Assembly (NCBI GenBank): GCA_026770575.1
Contig: MU657184.1
Location: 368,131-432,130 of the forward strand
Length of the DNA stretch: 64,000 bases
From: Pelagophyceae sp. CCMP2097
Lineage: Eukaryota; Sar; Pelagophyceae
Direction of reading: 5' to 3'
Shown: one piece after another, positions 31,753 to 43,600 of the stretch
Numbering within the stretch: position 1 is the stretch's first letter
Layout: the number at the start of each line of letters is the position of its first letter
Made by a program: the position numbers and the translations under genes
The notes under the pieces: generated by a model
What the model was told of the DNA's origin: nothing
Database searches by the model: none
The model's input: the letters and a program-made list of their open reading frames with translations, nothing else

Positions 31753-32350
31753 TCAGCGCGAGACCGAGGCGCACCCCCCAGCACCTCCCGCCGGTGTGTA
31801 TCTCAAAAAGGGACTGTTCTGTGCTCTTCGGCGGGCCCCGGGTGGGTGCCAGTGGTTTTGGCACTGTCGAATTAGATTATCACCGGAAATCTATTAACTA
31901 TTTTTGGCTCGTGAAGGCGGCTGGCGCTGCGCCGGCCACTCCCGCGAGACGCCCTGGGCGCGCTTGTTTGGCTTTTTCGTCAACTGCCTTATTTTGGCGA
32001 GTCTCTGCGAAAGCTTCTTAATTTAGTAGTTAATCAAGTCCATACCTTAGGGCCCAAATCAAAAGTCGATGAAGGCGCCAATGAGTTCCCGGCCAATTGA
32101 GACAGACGTTAGGGGCACTGTGCCCGAACGTTATGTCCAAATTGGCCGGCAATTCCTTGCCTCCAAAGTAGGCTACTAAAATTTCGCGGTTTGAGGCGTA
32201 TCTTCTTCGCGCGCTGGTCTCCGAGGCGCCAACTAATACGACTGGAGGGGGCGGCAAGAGCGCACGCGCTAAAAAAAGTTATCTTCGGCGATTTCTGTTG
32301 TGCAAATTTGACAGTGTGGGCAGTTTTGCAACCAGTTATGCGTTCGAGCG
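31753..32350. other. Intergenic, AT-richer, no gene seen
   Basis: The stretch around 31860-32320 is clearly less GC-rich than its surroundings and has no ORF above about 80 codons with protein-like composition. It separates the 3' ends of two convergent genes. Confidence 0.5.
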
Positions 32351-34158
32351 TCACGCCAGAAGCGTCACCGCGGCGCCGAGCTCGAAGAGGGCTTTTCGGA
32401 AGCGGCGCTGCTTGATCTTGGGCATGTGCGCCGCCGCGAGGACTTCCTCGACGTCGGCGTCCGTCATCTCTTTAAGGTCGTCGAGGTCCGCCGCCACGTC
32501 CGAGAGCAGGCCGGCGTAGGCCGAGAGGCCGCACGCGTCGATCCACGCCTCGATGGTCAGCGCCTCGTCGGGCGCCTCATTGAATGGAGGCCGGATTGAC
32601 GGCGACTTTGGCCGAATTGGCGGCGACGTTGGCCGGATCGCCTCTGGCGAGTGGCGGTGGACACCGGGCGGCGCGACGGAGACCGTCGAGGCGTCTGAGT
32701 CGAAGGATTTCATGGAAATCGAAGACATGCTCGAAGGATATGCCGTGCCGGGCGGGATGCGCATCGGCGACGAAAAGGCGAGCGGGTAGGCAAATGAGTT
32801 GGCCGAGCACGACCGCGCGATGGGCGTCGGCGTCGGCGTCCACTTTGGCGTCGACAGCTTTGATCGCAGCGCCGCCCACTTGTGAGGGTTGCCGCGCCGC
32901 GCCGTCTCCTCCCGCTTGGCCGAGACGAGTAAAACGCCGCCGTAGTCGGGGCACGATACTGCGACGGCGCGCGCCAGCGCTAAAAGCGTCTCGTAGACCT
33001 TCGAAAGGTCTCGGACTTCCGAGAGGTCCTGAGCGTCGAACGTGTCCGCGCGCAGCACGCCCAAAGCGCGGCAGCCGCGGAGGAACGCCGTCACGTTGTC
33101 CAGGCGCTCAAAGGCCACGCGGGGCCTGCGGGAGAAGCGCGCCGTGCCTGGCCGCATGACATTGAGAAGCTCGCAGAGGAGTACGCCGTCGCGCAGCGCC
33201 GCGCCAAAGGCGTCCTCGGCGTCGGCCGAAGTCTCCGGCAGCAGCGAGAGGTTGGACCCCGTCGTCGAGACGACCCAGGCCAGCGCGCGCTCGAACTCGG
33301 AAGAGTCCTCAGTCGCTTTCGCGCGTCTTTTCTGGTCAAGGAAAATGTCGAGTTGCGCTATAGGCTCGCAGCGCTGGCTCGACATCGTCTGCCGCCGCGG
33401 CGGCAGGCCGCCGACGATGGACGGGAACGGCGCCGCGCCTTCCGACGTCCGACGATGGACGGGAACGGCGGCAGATGATGGACGATCCGACGCCGCGCGC
33501 GGCCGGCCCGCCGGCGCCTTGGGCGCCGCCTTGGGGCCCAAAGACTTGCGGCTCGCCGCCGGCGACGCCAGCACGAAGACCGCGTCCGAGATCGACGTCC
33601 TCCTGGTCGATTCGCTGCCTTCGCGCCGGGGCGACCGCGGGTCGATGGTGAAGCCGTCGTCATCGTCCGTGTCTTCGTCCAGGTCTTCCTCGACGCAGCC
33701 GTGGTCGTCGGCCCGGACGCGTGGCTCGTCGGCGCGCGGCTCGCGCGCAGGCCCCCGCCGCCGTGCGGGCTGCGACGTCGCGTCGCCGTCGACCTCCGTC
33801 TGGGCCGTCGTGAGCGGGGATATCGTCGAATCAAAGGTATCCTTTGATTCGAGGGAGCGCCGGCCCGTGGGCGTCCCGCACTCGCTTTCGCCGTCGTCGT
33901 CGGACATGGCTTCTATCATCTCCGATACGACGGCGAGCTGCGACGCGCTCAGATCCGCCTCGTGCCTGCGGCAGAAAGTGCGGAAAGGCGTAATGCGGCG
34001 CGCGAAATGGGACGCACTCGAGCAGGAGCGCCATGAGGTCATCGCGATCCAAGACGCGCAGCGCCGCCTCGTCGTAGGCCTAAGGGCCAGCGTCGCCGAG
34101 AGACGGGGCGCGCGCGGGGCGCGAAAATATGGACGCCGCGGGCTACCGCTACGAACAT
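32351..34158 (-). CDS. Calponin-homology and SAM domain protein
   Basis: The C-terminal 560 residues are read in one frame. A CH-like domain runs from FERALAWVVSTTGSNLSLLP through ALRDGVLLCELLNVMRPG to LSEVRDLSKVYETLLALAR, the actin or microtubule-binding fold. The last 70 residues form a SAM domain (EAWIDACGLSAYAGLLSDVA, then MTDADVEEVLAAAHMPKIKQ). Between the N-terminus and CH lies a disordered acidic/Ser-rich region (EEDLDEDTDDDDGFTID). The most likely start is the ATG at 34158, whose exon (MFVA) joins AYDEAALRVLDRDDLMALLL by a GT-AG intron; a second junction near 34000 must restore frame and may use a GC donor. Probably a cytoskeletal scaffold. Confidence 0.7.
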
Positions 34159-34515
34159 AGCGGACCACCCGAGGCGCCTCCCGAGCCTCCCGAGGCCCAG
34201 CGCGTCGACTTCTAATTCCCGGCAGTCGCCTCAAATGTGCGTTGGGTAAACCCGAAAAGGAGGAGCGGATATGCCGGGGAATATGCAAGAATGATCCTGG
34301 AAGTTTCGGGAAGATTTTCGGTCTCAGAATCCCACGTTTACTTCCGAGTTCAAGCGTAGTTCGCCCCGGTTCGCCGCTCCATCTCGCTGGGCTCGGCGTC
34401 GAACGGAGCGTCGCGAGGCAGGCGGCTTTGGCAGCGGCACTAATTTTTTTAGACTTAGCGGCATCACAGGGATTTGAACCGCGCCTCGGCGCGCCCGTCC
34501 GGCGCCGTTCGGCGC
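34159..34515. other. Intergenic with an isolated B-box-like motif
   Basis: No ORF is credible. On the minus strand GGTTCAAATCCC (about 34474-34485) matches an internal Pol III B box, but no tRNA cloverleaf can be folded around it (see rejected items). An A7 run on the minus strand and an AT-rich patch follow. Confidence 0.4.
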
Positions 34516-35086
34516 TCATCGGACGTCTCCGTCGTCTTCGGGGTCGTCGACGTGGGTCAAGGCGTACTCGGCGTACTCGAGGCGCGTGGCCTCGTAGAGC
34601 GACTCGAAGAGCTCGGCGGCGCCGGCCGCCGTGGCCGGGTCAATTGTCAGTTTCAAGTCTTCCACAGACTTGGCGTACGCGGCCAGGCGCGCGATGCCCA
34701 ACGACGCCTGCGAGCGGCCTCGGCGCCGCGCATAAGGCCCCCGTATAGCACCGCGGACGCACCGCGAGACCTTTGACGCTGTGGGCAATCTTCCAAGGGT
34801 GCCAGACCTTCCAGTCCTCCCTAATTAGGCGGTCAGGGCGGCGCGGCGGCGAGCCGAACGGCCACTCACGAGTCCTGCGTCAGCGCCGCCTTGTCGCGGA
34901 GCTGCTGTACCGCCTGCTCGAACTCGCCGCCTAGCGACCCCAAGAGTCGAGGCGTCAGCAGCGTGCGTCGACGACGGCCTCGCCCGGCGTCTCTGATGCC
35001 GCTCGCGCGTCGCTGCGACGCTTTGAGTTTTCGGACCGCAGCGGGCGCGGCTGCGCACGGCTGTCCGCGACGAATTCGGCCATCAT
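34516..35086 (-). CDS. Histidine phosphotransfer (HPt) protein
   Basis: Three exons are certain in their joins: one ending at 34870, then 34820-34763 and 34707-34516; introns are 49 and 55 bp, GT-AG. The spliced protein has FEQAVQQLRDKAALTQDSSE, then WKIAHSVKGLAASLGIARLA, the HPt signature H-x2-K-G-x5-G with His as phospho-acceptor, then helices SVEDLKLTIDPATA and LFESLYEATRLEYAEYAL and an acidic tail. It would shuttle phosphate between a hybrid histidine kinase and a response regulator; such phosphorelays are kept in algae. The start is uncertain: ATG at 35086 (MMAEFVADSRAQ) is a candidate but needs a further junction. Confidence 0.75.
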
Positions 35087-35803
35087 CTCGGCGCCGTAGC
35101 TCTCCGCCGCCTCGGACCTGCGCGGCGAGGGTTGGCCGCGGCGCGAGGCGGGCGAGCGCGCAACGGGGCCTCGCGGGCCTCGCGGGCGCCGAGGCGCCGC
35201 GGCGGGAAAGGCGGCGGGAGAGGCCCCGGCGCGTCGCCTCCGCCGTGACTCCGCCTCCCGCGCCGCGGCGGTCGAATGCGGCGTACGACCCGCTTCGAGG
35301 CGTTTGGCGTGCCGAAAAAGGGACGCCGTCGCGACTGGTCATCGAAGAGCGGCAACGTCTTCCATTTCCTAGAGACGCTTTTGCTTCGACCTTTGGCCGC
35401 TTCAACGCCGGCGGCCACACTCACGGCACCTCCTCCGCGTCCGCCATCCCTCGTTTGGCGTCGGGACCGCCGCGACCCGCCTGGTTTCGGCACGTCCTTT
35501 TTTATACAGTCGTCACGAGCGGTGTGTTTAAATAGCACGATTGGATCCGTTCCACTAACGGACCTGAAAAGTTTCGTCCAACGTGGCGCGCTCGGAGACC
35601 GCGAGCAATCGGAGGCCGAGGCCAAGAAGAAGAAGGAGAATGCCGCGGCAGCCGCGCGTCTCGGCCTCATCTTTGGAACACGGCACTCGTAAAGGATTTC
35701 ATGAAACCCCGTTTTCGTCTCGTTTCCAGAAGCTTGAGGCGACGCTTCTCTGGGGTCCGCGGCGCCGGCCCTCGTATCGCCCTCGCGTTGGTCCTTGGGC
35801 GCG
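35087..35803. other. Intergenic or uncertain coding region
   Basis: This lies between two divergent genes. A plus-strand ORF (35276-35692) ends in a protein-like helix, EAEAKKKKENAAAAARLG, followed by LIFGTRHS and a stop, and could be the end of a small gene, but its upstream part lacks any recognisable feature. The minus-strand reading is also open and equally featureless. I would not call a gene without transcript data. Confidence 0.3.
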
Positions 35804-37548
35804 ATGACGGAATACTGGGTGTCCAAGGCGAAGCACTTTTGCAACTATTGCAAGTGCTGGACCCAGGGCGACTCGACTTCCATCAAGCGACATGAGGAGG
35901 GAAAAGGCCACAAGGAGCGCGTCGCGCACTACCTCGCCGCGCGCAGGAAGAACAAGCAGACCCAGCCGGGCGATGCCGACGTCCGCAAGCAGCTCGAGGA
36001 AATCGTGAGCCGCCGCAATGCCGCCTCGCGCGCCGCCGCTGAATGCCGGATGGCCTTCTCGCCGCGTAGGAGCACGCCGCCGCCGCGCGCATGGCCGAGA
36101 CGTCGAAGAACCCGATGTTCGCCTCGTCGGCGGCGGCGTACGCATCGCATGCACCCGCCGGCTCTCGGCGATCGGCAACGACGTACCCGGGCATGCCCGG
36201 TCTTAACGACAACCGTGCCCTCGGTGCGCCCTATAGCGCCCTTTGAAGTCCCCGGGCGACGCGGCACCCGCAGGCTCGTCGGCGCCGGCGCAGCAGGAGG
36301 ACGAAAAAGAAGAGGAAGAGTGCGCTTCTTTTGCTTCCTTGGCCATGACGCGCCGTCGCCACCACGCGCCGCTTCTTTAGGGAGACGGGCCCCGGCGACG
36401 ACGACAACGGCGAGTACGAGATCCGCGGCGTGCGGTACTACCAGGGCCAGCGCCATTTTGAAAAGTTCCGAAGCGGCGGCAAGTGTGAGATGTGGATAGA
36501 GGCGCGAGACGAATGGGTCGCCGCCACGATTGCCAAGGTGCGCCGCTACGCAAAGGGCGACGGCGACGAATCGTGAAACGCGGCGTCGATGAACGGGAAA
36601 CGGCGCCAATTGAGACGCCGCCCCGCCGCATGCGCGAATGCGACGCGCTTCAGGCGCAAGTACGACGTCCGGCTTGCTCCGGTGGAGGTCCCGAAGACGA
36701 AGCCCGACGGAACGCCGCTGTCGCGCCTGGAGCAGCACATGACCAAGCAGTTTGAGGAAGGGCAGCTGCTCGAGGACGTGAAGATTAAAGACCTCCGAGT
36801 CCAAGCCGACGAAGACGGCGTCTGGCGGCCACCGAGGCGAGTTTACCGGCTGCCGAGCCCCGAGCGCGCCGCGACGAATTGTCCGCAGGCAAAGTCGCCA
36901 GGGGGCCGACGGCTCCGTCGCGGCAGCTTCGAGCGCAGCCGATATCGCGCCCGTCGTCAAAGAGGAGGTCAAGATCGACGTGAGTCGAGGCGGCCATGTC
37001 GCGCCCGCGCGCCGACGTGGCTCCGCAGGCGCACACTGGCCTGGGCCAGTGGCAGACGGTCTCCGTGAGGGAATACGACGAGGAGGAGGAGCAGTGCGTG
37101 GCGACACTGCCGCGGCGACCCCGACGACGCTGAGGCGCTGTCTAGGATCGCCGAGGCGGCGCGCGCGGCGCAGTATTCTGCCAAGGTGGCGGCGCGCGAC
37201 GAGCGGTCGCGACGCAAGGACAATGCCGTCATGGACCGGCTCCACGAGATGACGGCGGCGCAAGAGTCGCGCGACGCGATGAACTCGCAGCTGCGTCTGA
37301 ACGACCGCACGGATTCGTACCGCGGCGTCAAGCTCGCCGACGACGACGACCCGGTCGAAGACGCAAAGGCAAACGCACGCGTCCGAAAAAACCCCGCGCC
37401 AGACACTTTTTCGAGACTGGCAGAGGAGCGCGGTTCGTCACGCGCCGCGCAGGTGCCCGCAAAGGAGGCCGGCGCGGTGGCGGACGGGGCGGCACCCGTC
37501 TTCAAGAAGCGCAAAATCACTTCAAAGTTCCGCAAAGTGGCCTCCTGA
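35804..37548 (+). CDS. WBP4: WBP4/FBP21-like spliceosomal protein
   Basis: The first exon starts MTEYWVSKAKHFCNYCKCWT and continues RHEEGKGHKERVAHYL, the matrin-type U1 zinc finger that opens WBP4/FBP21. The last exon (37146-37548) ends GAVADGAAPVFKKRKITSKF, matching the conserved WBP4 C-terminus (ADGVAPVFKKR). In between are EYEIRGVRYYQGQRHFEKFR and WIEARDEWVAATIAK, a Tudor-like region, KYDVRLAPVEVPKTKPDG, and GQWQTVSVREYDEEEE, joined by GT-AG introns (one at 37084-37145 approximately). Exons around 36050-36260 are not fully resolved; the first junction seems to use a GC donor. WW domains typical of animal WBP4 are not evident. Likely a B-complex splicing factor. Confidence 0.82.
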
Positions 37549-37797
37549 CACCTGAAGCGGCCCTCGCCGCCGCCGGGCAAACCGCCGCGGCTCCCGTTAA
37601 GCGCGAAAGTCGTCGTCCTTACGCGGGTCGAATCCGCGACGCGTCCAGCTACGCAGTCCTGTTCACACAGAGACACGCGAAAATTCGCGCCGCACGAAAC
37701 TGCACTTTGAACTCTGGCCGTTAAATTCGGCGACGGTATTCCTCCTTCGAGCTCTCAGGCTTTTCTGTCCGGCCTGGGCCTCGCGCGCGTCGGCGCC

Positions 37798-38840
37798 ATG
37801 GACGACGACGACATGGCCGACTTTGGGAACCCCTGGAACCCGGTCGAAGCCGATCCGTTCCCTGGTGAAGCCGCCTCTGGGCCGTTTGAAGCGGACCCGT
37901 TTGAAGCGGTGGATCGGTCGTTCGAACGGACTTTCAAGCGCGACCCCGCCAGCATCGGCCAAACCGCCGGGGCGGAATCCCGCAGCGTCGACTTATACAG
38001 CGAAAGCCCGAGGCCCGGGGTCCCTCGGACGCGTCGTCGTCTGGGCGTCGAGCAGGGGCGTGCCTATACGGCGGTCCTCCGTAGGCCAAGGTGAAGGACC
38101 TGCCCGCGGCGATTAGCATGGGCCACGAAATGCGCTACGAGTCCGTCGGCCAGGCGTCTATGAAGCTGGCCGACGGCGCGGCGGCGCGGTTCGACGGCGC
38201 GGCGGAAGCACGAAGGCGCGGCGAGGACAAGACGCGGCTGATGAAGACTTCTTGGGCCTTTGGCAACAACGGCCCGGCGCAGGACTACGTCGTAGAGTCC
38301 AGAATGCCCGAGATCCGAGGCGACCACCGCCTGGCCCCGATCCGCCGGGTTTCTGCGAACGCGCCCTTTGCGCGGGACGACGCCGCGTCCTGCGCGGACT
38401 GGTCGACTACGATGCGGGAATGCATGACCTCGGGCCTCACGCCAAAGGCTGCGCCGAAACGCTTCGGCAAAATCGCCGAGCTCGACGTCGACCCAAAGGC
38501 CATGAAGCGCGCTTTAGCCTCGAGCAGCATCGGCCACGTCAGCCGCGGCGACGGCGTCTGGCACGGCGGCAACAAGCGCCTAACCACGCCGCCCGACGCC
38601 AGCGAGGCGCGGAAGAACCAGCTCTTCGCGGCGGCCGTCGTCGAAGGCAAACTCCGCGCGCCGGGCATCCTCGACACGCTCTTCCCCCGGGCGAGCGTCG
38701 AGGGCGCTTATTCGACGATGAGCAAGGTCATGATGCCAGAAGCCCGGTCCCAACTCGACCCGCTCGCGCGGCGCGCCGGCGTCGTCGCAAAAGCCACCGT
38801 CAACGACGGGCCCTTTTCCCACACGCCAAAGCGCGCCTGA
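37798..38840 (+). CDS. Hypothetical protein (325 aa)
   Basis: Exons 37798-38019 and 38085-38840 join in phase 0 over a 65-bp GT-AG intron. The first exon is acidic with three DPF/DPFE-like repeats (EADPFPGEAA, EADPFEAVDR). The second is helical and basic, with MGHEMRYESVGQASMKLADG and TMRECMTSGLTPKAAPKRFG. No membrane segment, signal or known domain is visible. DPF motifs can bind the clathrin adaptor AP2, but that may be chance. It converges on the ankyrin gene, with 71 bp between stops. Confidence 0.6.
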
Positions 38841-38911
38841 CGCTGCGCCGGAAACTGTTGTTGTGCCATCTTTAATATCATCGAGGCCCGCCATGGCGCG
38901 GGCATCATTTT

Positions 38912-40359
38912 TCATTTTTCGCGGGCGTCTTGCGCGCGCGCGGCGGCGACGTCTGCAGGCGTCTGCTGCTTGGCGTTGCGCAGGGCTTGGTTGGCGCCGG
39001 CGGCGAGGAGGAGCGCTCTGGCGTCGGCATTGCCCCGCAGCGCGGCGAGGTGGAGCGCCGTGTCTCCGTCGCTGTTGGCCGTGTCGAGCGTCTCGCGCCC
39101 GCGCCGGTCCGCGAGGAGCATGCGGACACAGTCGAGGCACGCGGCCGCGTCGGCAGCGCCTAGCGAGCAAAGGTCACTCGGAAGCACCTGGCAGACGACG
39201 GGCTTTTCCACGGGCCTCAGCGAAGCGGCTCGCGACTCCGGGGTCGCCGTTTTTGCGGCGCGGGCCTTTTGCGGTGGAGGACGGCGCCCATGAGTGGCGT
39301 GCGGCCGTGGAGCGAAGGGATTCGCGCGTCGGCGCCTGCCCGCAATAAGAGTTGGAGCGCGGCGGCGCGGCCGTGGAGCGCGGCGGCGCGGAGCGCCGTG
39401 TGGCCGTCGCCGACCATCGAACCGCGGTCGATGAGTTGGGAGAGCAGCTCTGGCGCGAGGCCGCGGACGACTGCGTGGATGAGAGCGTTTTTGCCCTCTG
39501 CGTCGACGGCCGCCGCCGCTGCGCCGCCGGCAAGGAGGCGCTCGAGGCTTCGCTCGTCGCCGGCGCGCGCGGCCAAGAGCACGGGGTCTGCGGCCTCGAG
39601 TTGGCATAGGACGGCTTGTATGCGCGGGCCGAGCGAGGCGTTGGAAAAATTGGCCTCGCAAAAGTAGTCGAACCTCTTCTCCCGCCGCCCGTCCAACAAG
39701 TCGCCGGGGCAGAGGGGCTCGGAGACGAAGCAGGCGAAGTAAGGCCAGGGATCTCCCGTGGCGATTGGATAGGGTTGGTCGTTGAGGAACGCGGCCCAGA
39801 GCACGCGTAGCGTCGCCTGCTCGCGCACCAGCACGTACCGCGACTCGCCAAAGTTCGGCGGCACGCCGAACCGCATCGCGAACCTACAACAAAGCGTGCG
39901 GCCTCGTCGTTTCGAGAAAAGGCAAGTCGGAAAGGCTTACTCAAAAGGCGTCGTCGCTGAGACCAAAGCATAGGCCGACTCGCGGAGCACCGCCGCCGCG
40001 TTTCCGAGCGCGCCGCCGGCGTCGACGGCGTCGCAGAGTTCTTCAAACGTCTTGGCGCCGTTTGCGACGTCCAAGAGCTTTGGCTCGGTGGCTTTGGCTC
40101 CCGCGTTGAGCGTCGAGACGTGGAGAAAGGTGCGAGAGCCGCAGACGCGCTCAAAGTCGCGCTGCCTTTCGTTCGCCACGCCGGAATCGCGCAGGTCCGG
40201 GTCCGCCAGCGAAAAGTGGCCGCGTGGTTGGAGGTTGCCGGGGAGCTTTGGAGGCGCGAACAAGTAGCGGTACAACTTAAATGCAACACTGCCTAACACG
40301 CTCAGGCCCAACGCTGCCAGCGTCCCGCCCAGCGTCATCAGCGCCGACATGCCGGCCAA
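38912..40359 (-). CDS. Ankyrin-repeat membrane protein
   Basis: Exons 40359-39941, 39883-39288 and 39159-38912 join to 420 residues. An N-terminal membrane anchor (LGGTLAALGLSVLGSVAFKL) is followed by a region of unknown fold (PDLRDSGVANERQRDFERVC; PPNFGESRYVLVREQATLRV). From about residue 215 there are five ankyrin repeats: DPVLLAARAGDERSLERLLA, KNALIHAVVRG, GHTALRAAALHGRAAALQLL, GRTPLMGAAD joined to CLDCVRMLLADR, and DGDTALHLAALRGNADARAL. The second intron (39287-39160, 128 bp) uses a GC donor, ATGG|GCGCCG; only this junction gives a continuous repeat across exons 2 and 3. Likely a tail-anchored or N-anchored scaffold. Confidence 0.82.
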
Positions 40360-40615
40360 TAGGATCCCCCGGGAAGAAGCGCCGGGGCCGCGGCGCGCGC
40401 GGGAATCCTGAGCGCGAAAAAGTCGAAAACGTGTCGCTCTGTCTCACTTTAAGAGGGGTTCATCAAACCCTCGTACCGACAACCCACCTCGCCTCTAATC
40501 GCGCAGACGGACCGCACACGAGCCGCACGATGATCCTCCCGACGAACCCACCTCCCTTGTGAACTCCCGCAGAGGGACCGCAGGCGCGGAAGGTTCTGGA
40601 GTAGGATGCACAGTA

Positions 40616-43600
40616 TCATTCGTCGTCTTCGTCGTCGCTGCCGCCGACGCGCCGCCTCGCGCGGTGGCGGCAAAGGGGGCACTTGACGAAGACGCCGCGG
40701 CGCGTGCCGATGCTGCGGTCCACCTCGACGGCGGTCATCTTCGCCGTGCACGCGGAGCACGCGCGGTGGCTGCACCCGAAGACCTCTGCGTGCCTACGAC
40801 AAAAACAACGCCTCACAGCCCAGCCGAGTGTGGCGAGGCCTCCAGCCCGCCCTCACTCGTCGAGGGCCTCGTAGCAGACGGGGCAGCAGTCCGCCTGCGG
40901 CGCGGGCCGCTTCTTCGACGGCGGCTTGGACCGCGCGAGGTGGGCGTCGAGGCCTATGAGCGAGGCTCAGATACAACTCGGCTCGGCGACGACTCTTTCG
41001 CCTCGGTGCAACGTCGACGCGGTCGCGTACTATCGCCGAGGCCCTTGGCGCGCAGGAGTTGCCTCGCGCGCGCTTCCGGCGCCGTGAGCTTGAGCGCTTG
41101 GAGCCATGCTGATGGCAGCGCTCGGAACGAGGACCGTGCCTCGACGAGGAGTACTTCGCCGTCGTCGAAGACGCACTCCAATTCTGCACCGCGCACGCCC
41201 ACGACGAACCCGCCGTACCACTCCTGCGACGCCCTCTGGAACCGCGCCCAGCACCGCTCGCCCGGCGCCCACGCGCGAGCCGGCCTCGAAGACGCCAAAA
41301 ACGCCGCAACCTCCGCCGCCGCCGCCGCCGCCGAGGGCGGCGCCACGAAGCCGGCGCTCTTGCGGCGCCGCTTGGCCGGCGCGTCGTCGGCGTCGGCGTC
41401 GTCGCCGGCGCTCTTGCGGCGGCGTCTGCACGCGGCGTCGTACTTGCGGACGTCTTTTCTCGCCTCTGCCAGCTCCGATGCGAGGAGGTCGACCTGCCAC
41501 GCTTGCGAGGCGGCGTCGACGGCGCGGTAGAGCGCCGTGCCGCGGTTCGCCGCCGCGCGCAGGCAGCCGACGATAGTCGCGACCAGCAGCCGCTCGCCGT
41601 CGAAGCGGAAGGCCACGCGCTCGCCGACGGGGAACGACGACAAGACCCAGGGAGCGGTGTCGCCGCGCGGCGGCTCGAACGCGCCGTCGTCCCCGAGGAC
41701 CCAGAGGCCGCGGTCCGCCGAGCGCTCCTCTTTGCGGCGCTCCTCTTTGCGTGCGGCGCCGAGCAGCCGGCGCTCCGCCTCGACGCGCGAGCACCGGCGC
41801 ATCTTGCACGCCTGCCGCATCGACCCCGGCCCGCCTAGGGGAAATGCTCTTGGACCAGACCTGCGTATCACTCGATGAAGCCATACGGACCTCGCTTCGG
41901 GTTGTCGAGGCAGTAGATGCACGTGCCTAGGCCCGCCCTAGAGGCCTCGCCGCCGCGAGCGAGGCGCAGACGCACCGCATTCGTCGTTGGTGCAGCCCTC
42001 GCAGGCGCCGCAGCGCACGAGTTTGTCCGCCTCGCTCGAGGCGCGCGGGCGCCGCGTCGGCGCCGCGCGCCCCTCGGCGACGTCCGCGGCGCCGGCCTCG
42101 GGCGACTCGTCTCTGCAGAAGCGCGCCGACGTCCGCGTCGCCGACGGCCCGTCTCGGGGCCCGCCGCGGACCGCCTCGTCCGGCGCAGCGCGGCAGTATG
42201 GGCCCTTCACCTTTGGCGGCGCGGGCGACAGCACGAACGCGGCGTCGTCGGGTGGCAGCGCGGTGAGATTGCTGGGTCGGATGGATCGCAAATCGTCTGC
42301 GAAGCGCACGGTCCACCAGCCACCATCTGCGACGGCCTCGACGACGCCGTGCCGCGATGGGTCGCTCTCGAGACAGACGCGCTCCCCGACGTTCAAGCCG
42401 CGTTTTTTCGCCACTTCCGTCCTGTGTGGCGGCGCGGGCGACGGCGAAAACGCGGCGTCGTCGGACGGCAGCACCGCGAGGTCCGTGACGCGCACGTTGC
42501 GGGTCGCGTCGGCGAACAGCACGGTCCAACAGCCGCCGAGGATCAGCTTCTCGAGGGTGCCGCGGATTGCTGGGTCGCCTTTGACGCAAACGCGCGCCCC
42601 GACGTAAAAGCCACGTTTCACGTCTTGCGCCTTTTTTTCTTGCGCCTTTTTGTCTAGTTTTTCCTTCCAGTGTAGCGGCGCCAGAGACGGCACGAACGCA
42701 GCGTCGTCGGGCGGCAGCGCCATGATTTCGACGACGCGCAGGTTGCGGGTCGTGTCGGCGAAGCGCACGGTCCAATAGCCGCCGAACATCGCCGCATCGA
42801 CGGTGCCGCGGAACGCCGCGTCGCTCACGAGGCACACCCGCGCGCCGAGGCACACGCCGTGCTGCGCGGCGACGCGCCCAGCGCGCTGCGCAAGCGCCGG
42901 ATGCGCCGCGCGATGCGCCGCCGCGGCCGGCTCATCTCCGCGCTCGCTTGCCTCTGCTGCCGCACCGGCCTCGATATTTTGGTCGCGGGCCACCGACGGC
43001 GCGGACGCCGGCGCCAGCCCGCCTCGAGGGCCGCCGCGGACCGCCTCGTCCAGCTCAGTGCGCCGGACCGGGCCCTTCAACTTTGGCGGCGCGGGTGACA
43101 GCGCGAACGCGGCGTCGTCGGGTGGCAGCACGGTGAGATGGGTGGTACGGAGGACTCGCGAATCGTCGGCGAAGCGCACGGTCCACCAGCCACCATTCGC
43201 TGCTTCGACGACGCCGCGCCGCGATGGGTCGCTTTCGAGGCAGACGCGCGCCTTGATGTACAAGCCGCGTTTCGCCTCGTCCGACCTCTTCTTGCCTTTA
43301 GCCTCCCAGCTCAGCGGCGCGGGTGACGGCACGAACGCGGCGTCGTCGGACGGCAGCACAGTGAGGTCCGTGACGCGCACGGTGCGGCTCGCGTCGGCGA
43401 ACAGCACGGTCCAACAGCCGCCGGGGATCAGCGCCTCGACGGTGCCGCGGACTGCCGGGTCGCCTTTGAAGCAAACGCGCTCCCCGACGCGCAAGCCGCG
43501 TTTCAACTCTTCCGACTTTTGATCTCTTTTCGCTTTCCAGTGTGGCGGCGCCAGAGACGGCACGAACGCGGCGTCGTCGGGCGGCAGCGCCATGATTTCG

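Noticed and set aside
34440..34530. A tRNA-like B box (GGTTCAAATCCC, minus strand) suggesting a tRNA gene
   Set aside because: The T-arm would have a C-C mismatch, the acceptor strand TGATGCC finds no GGCATCA partner upstream, and no anticodon stem can be drawn. No Pol III T-run terminator follows on that strand.
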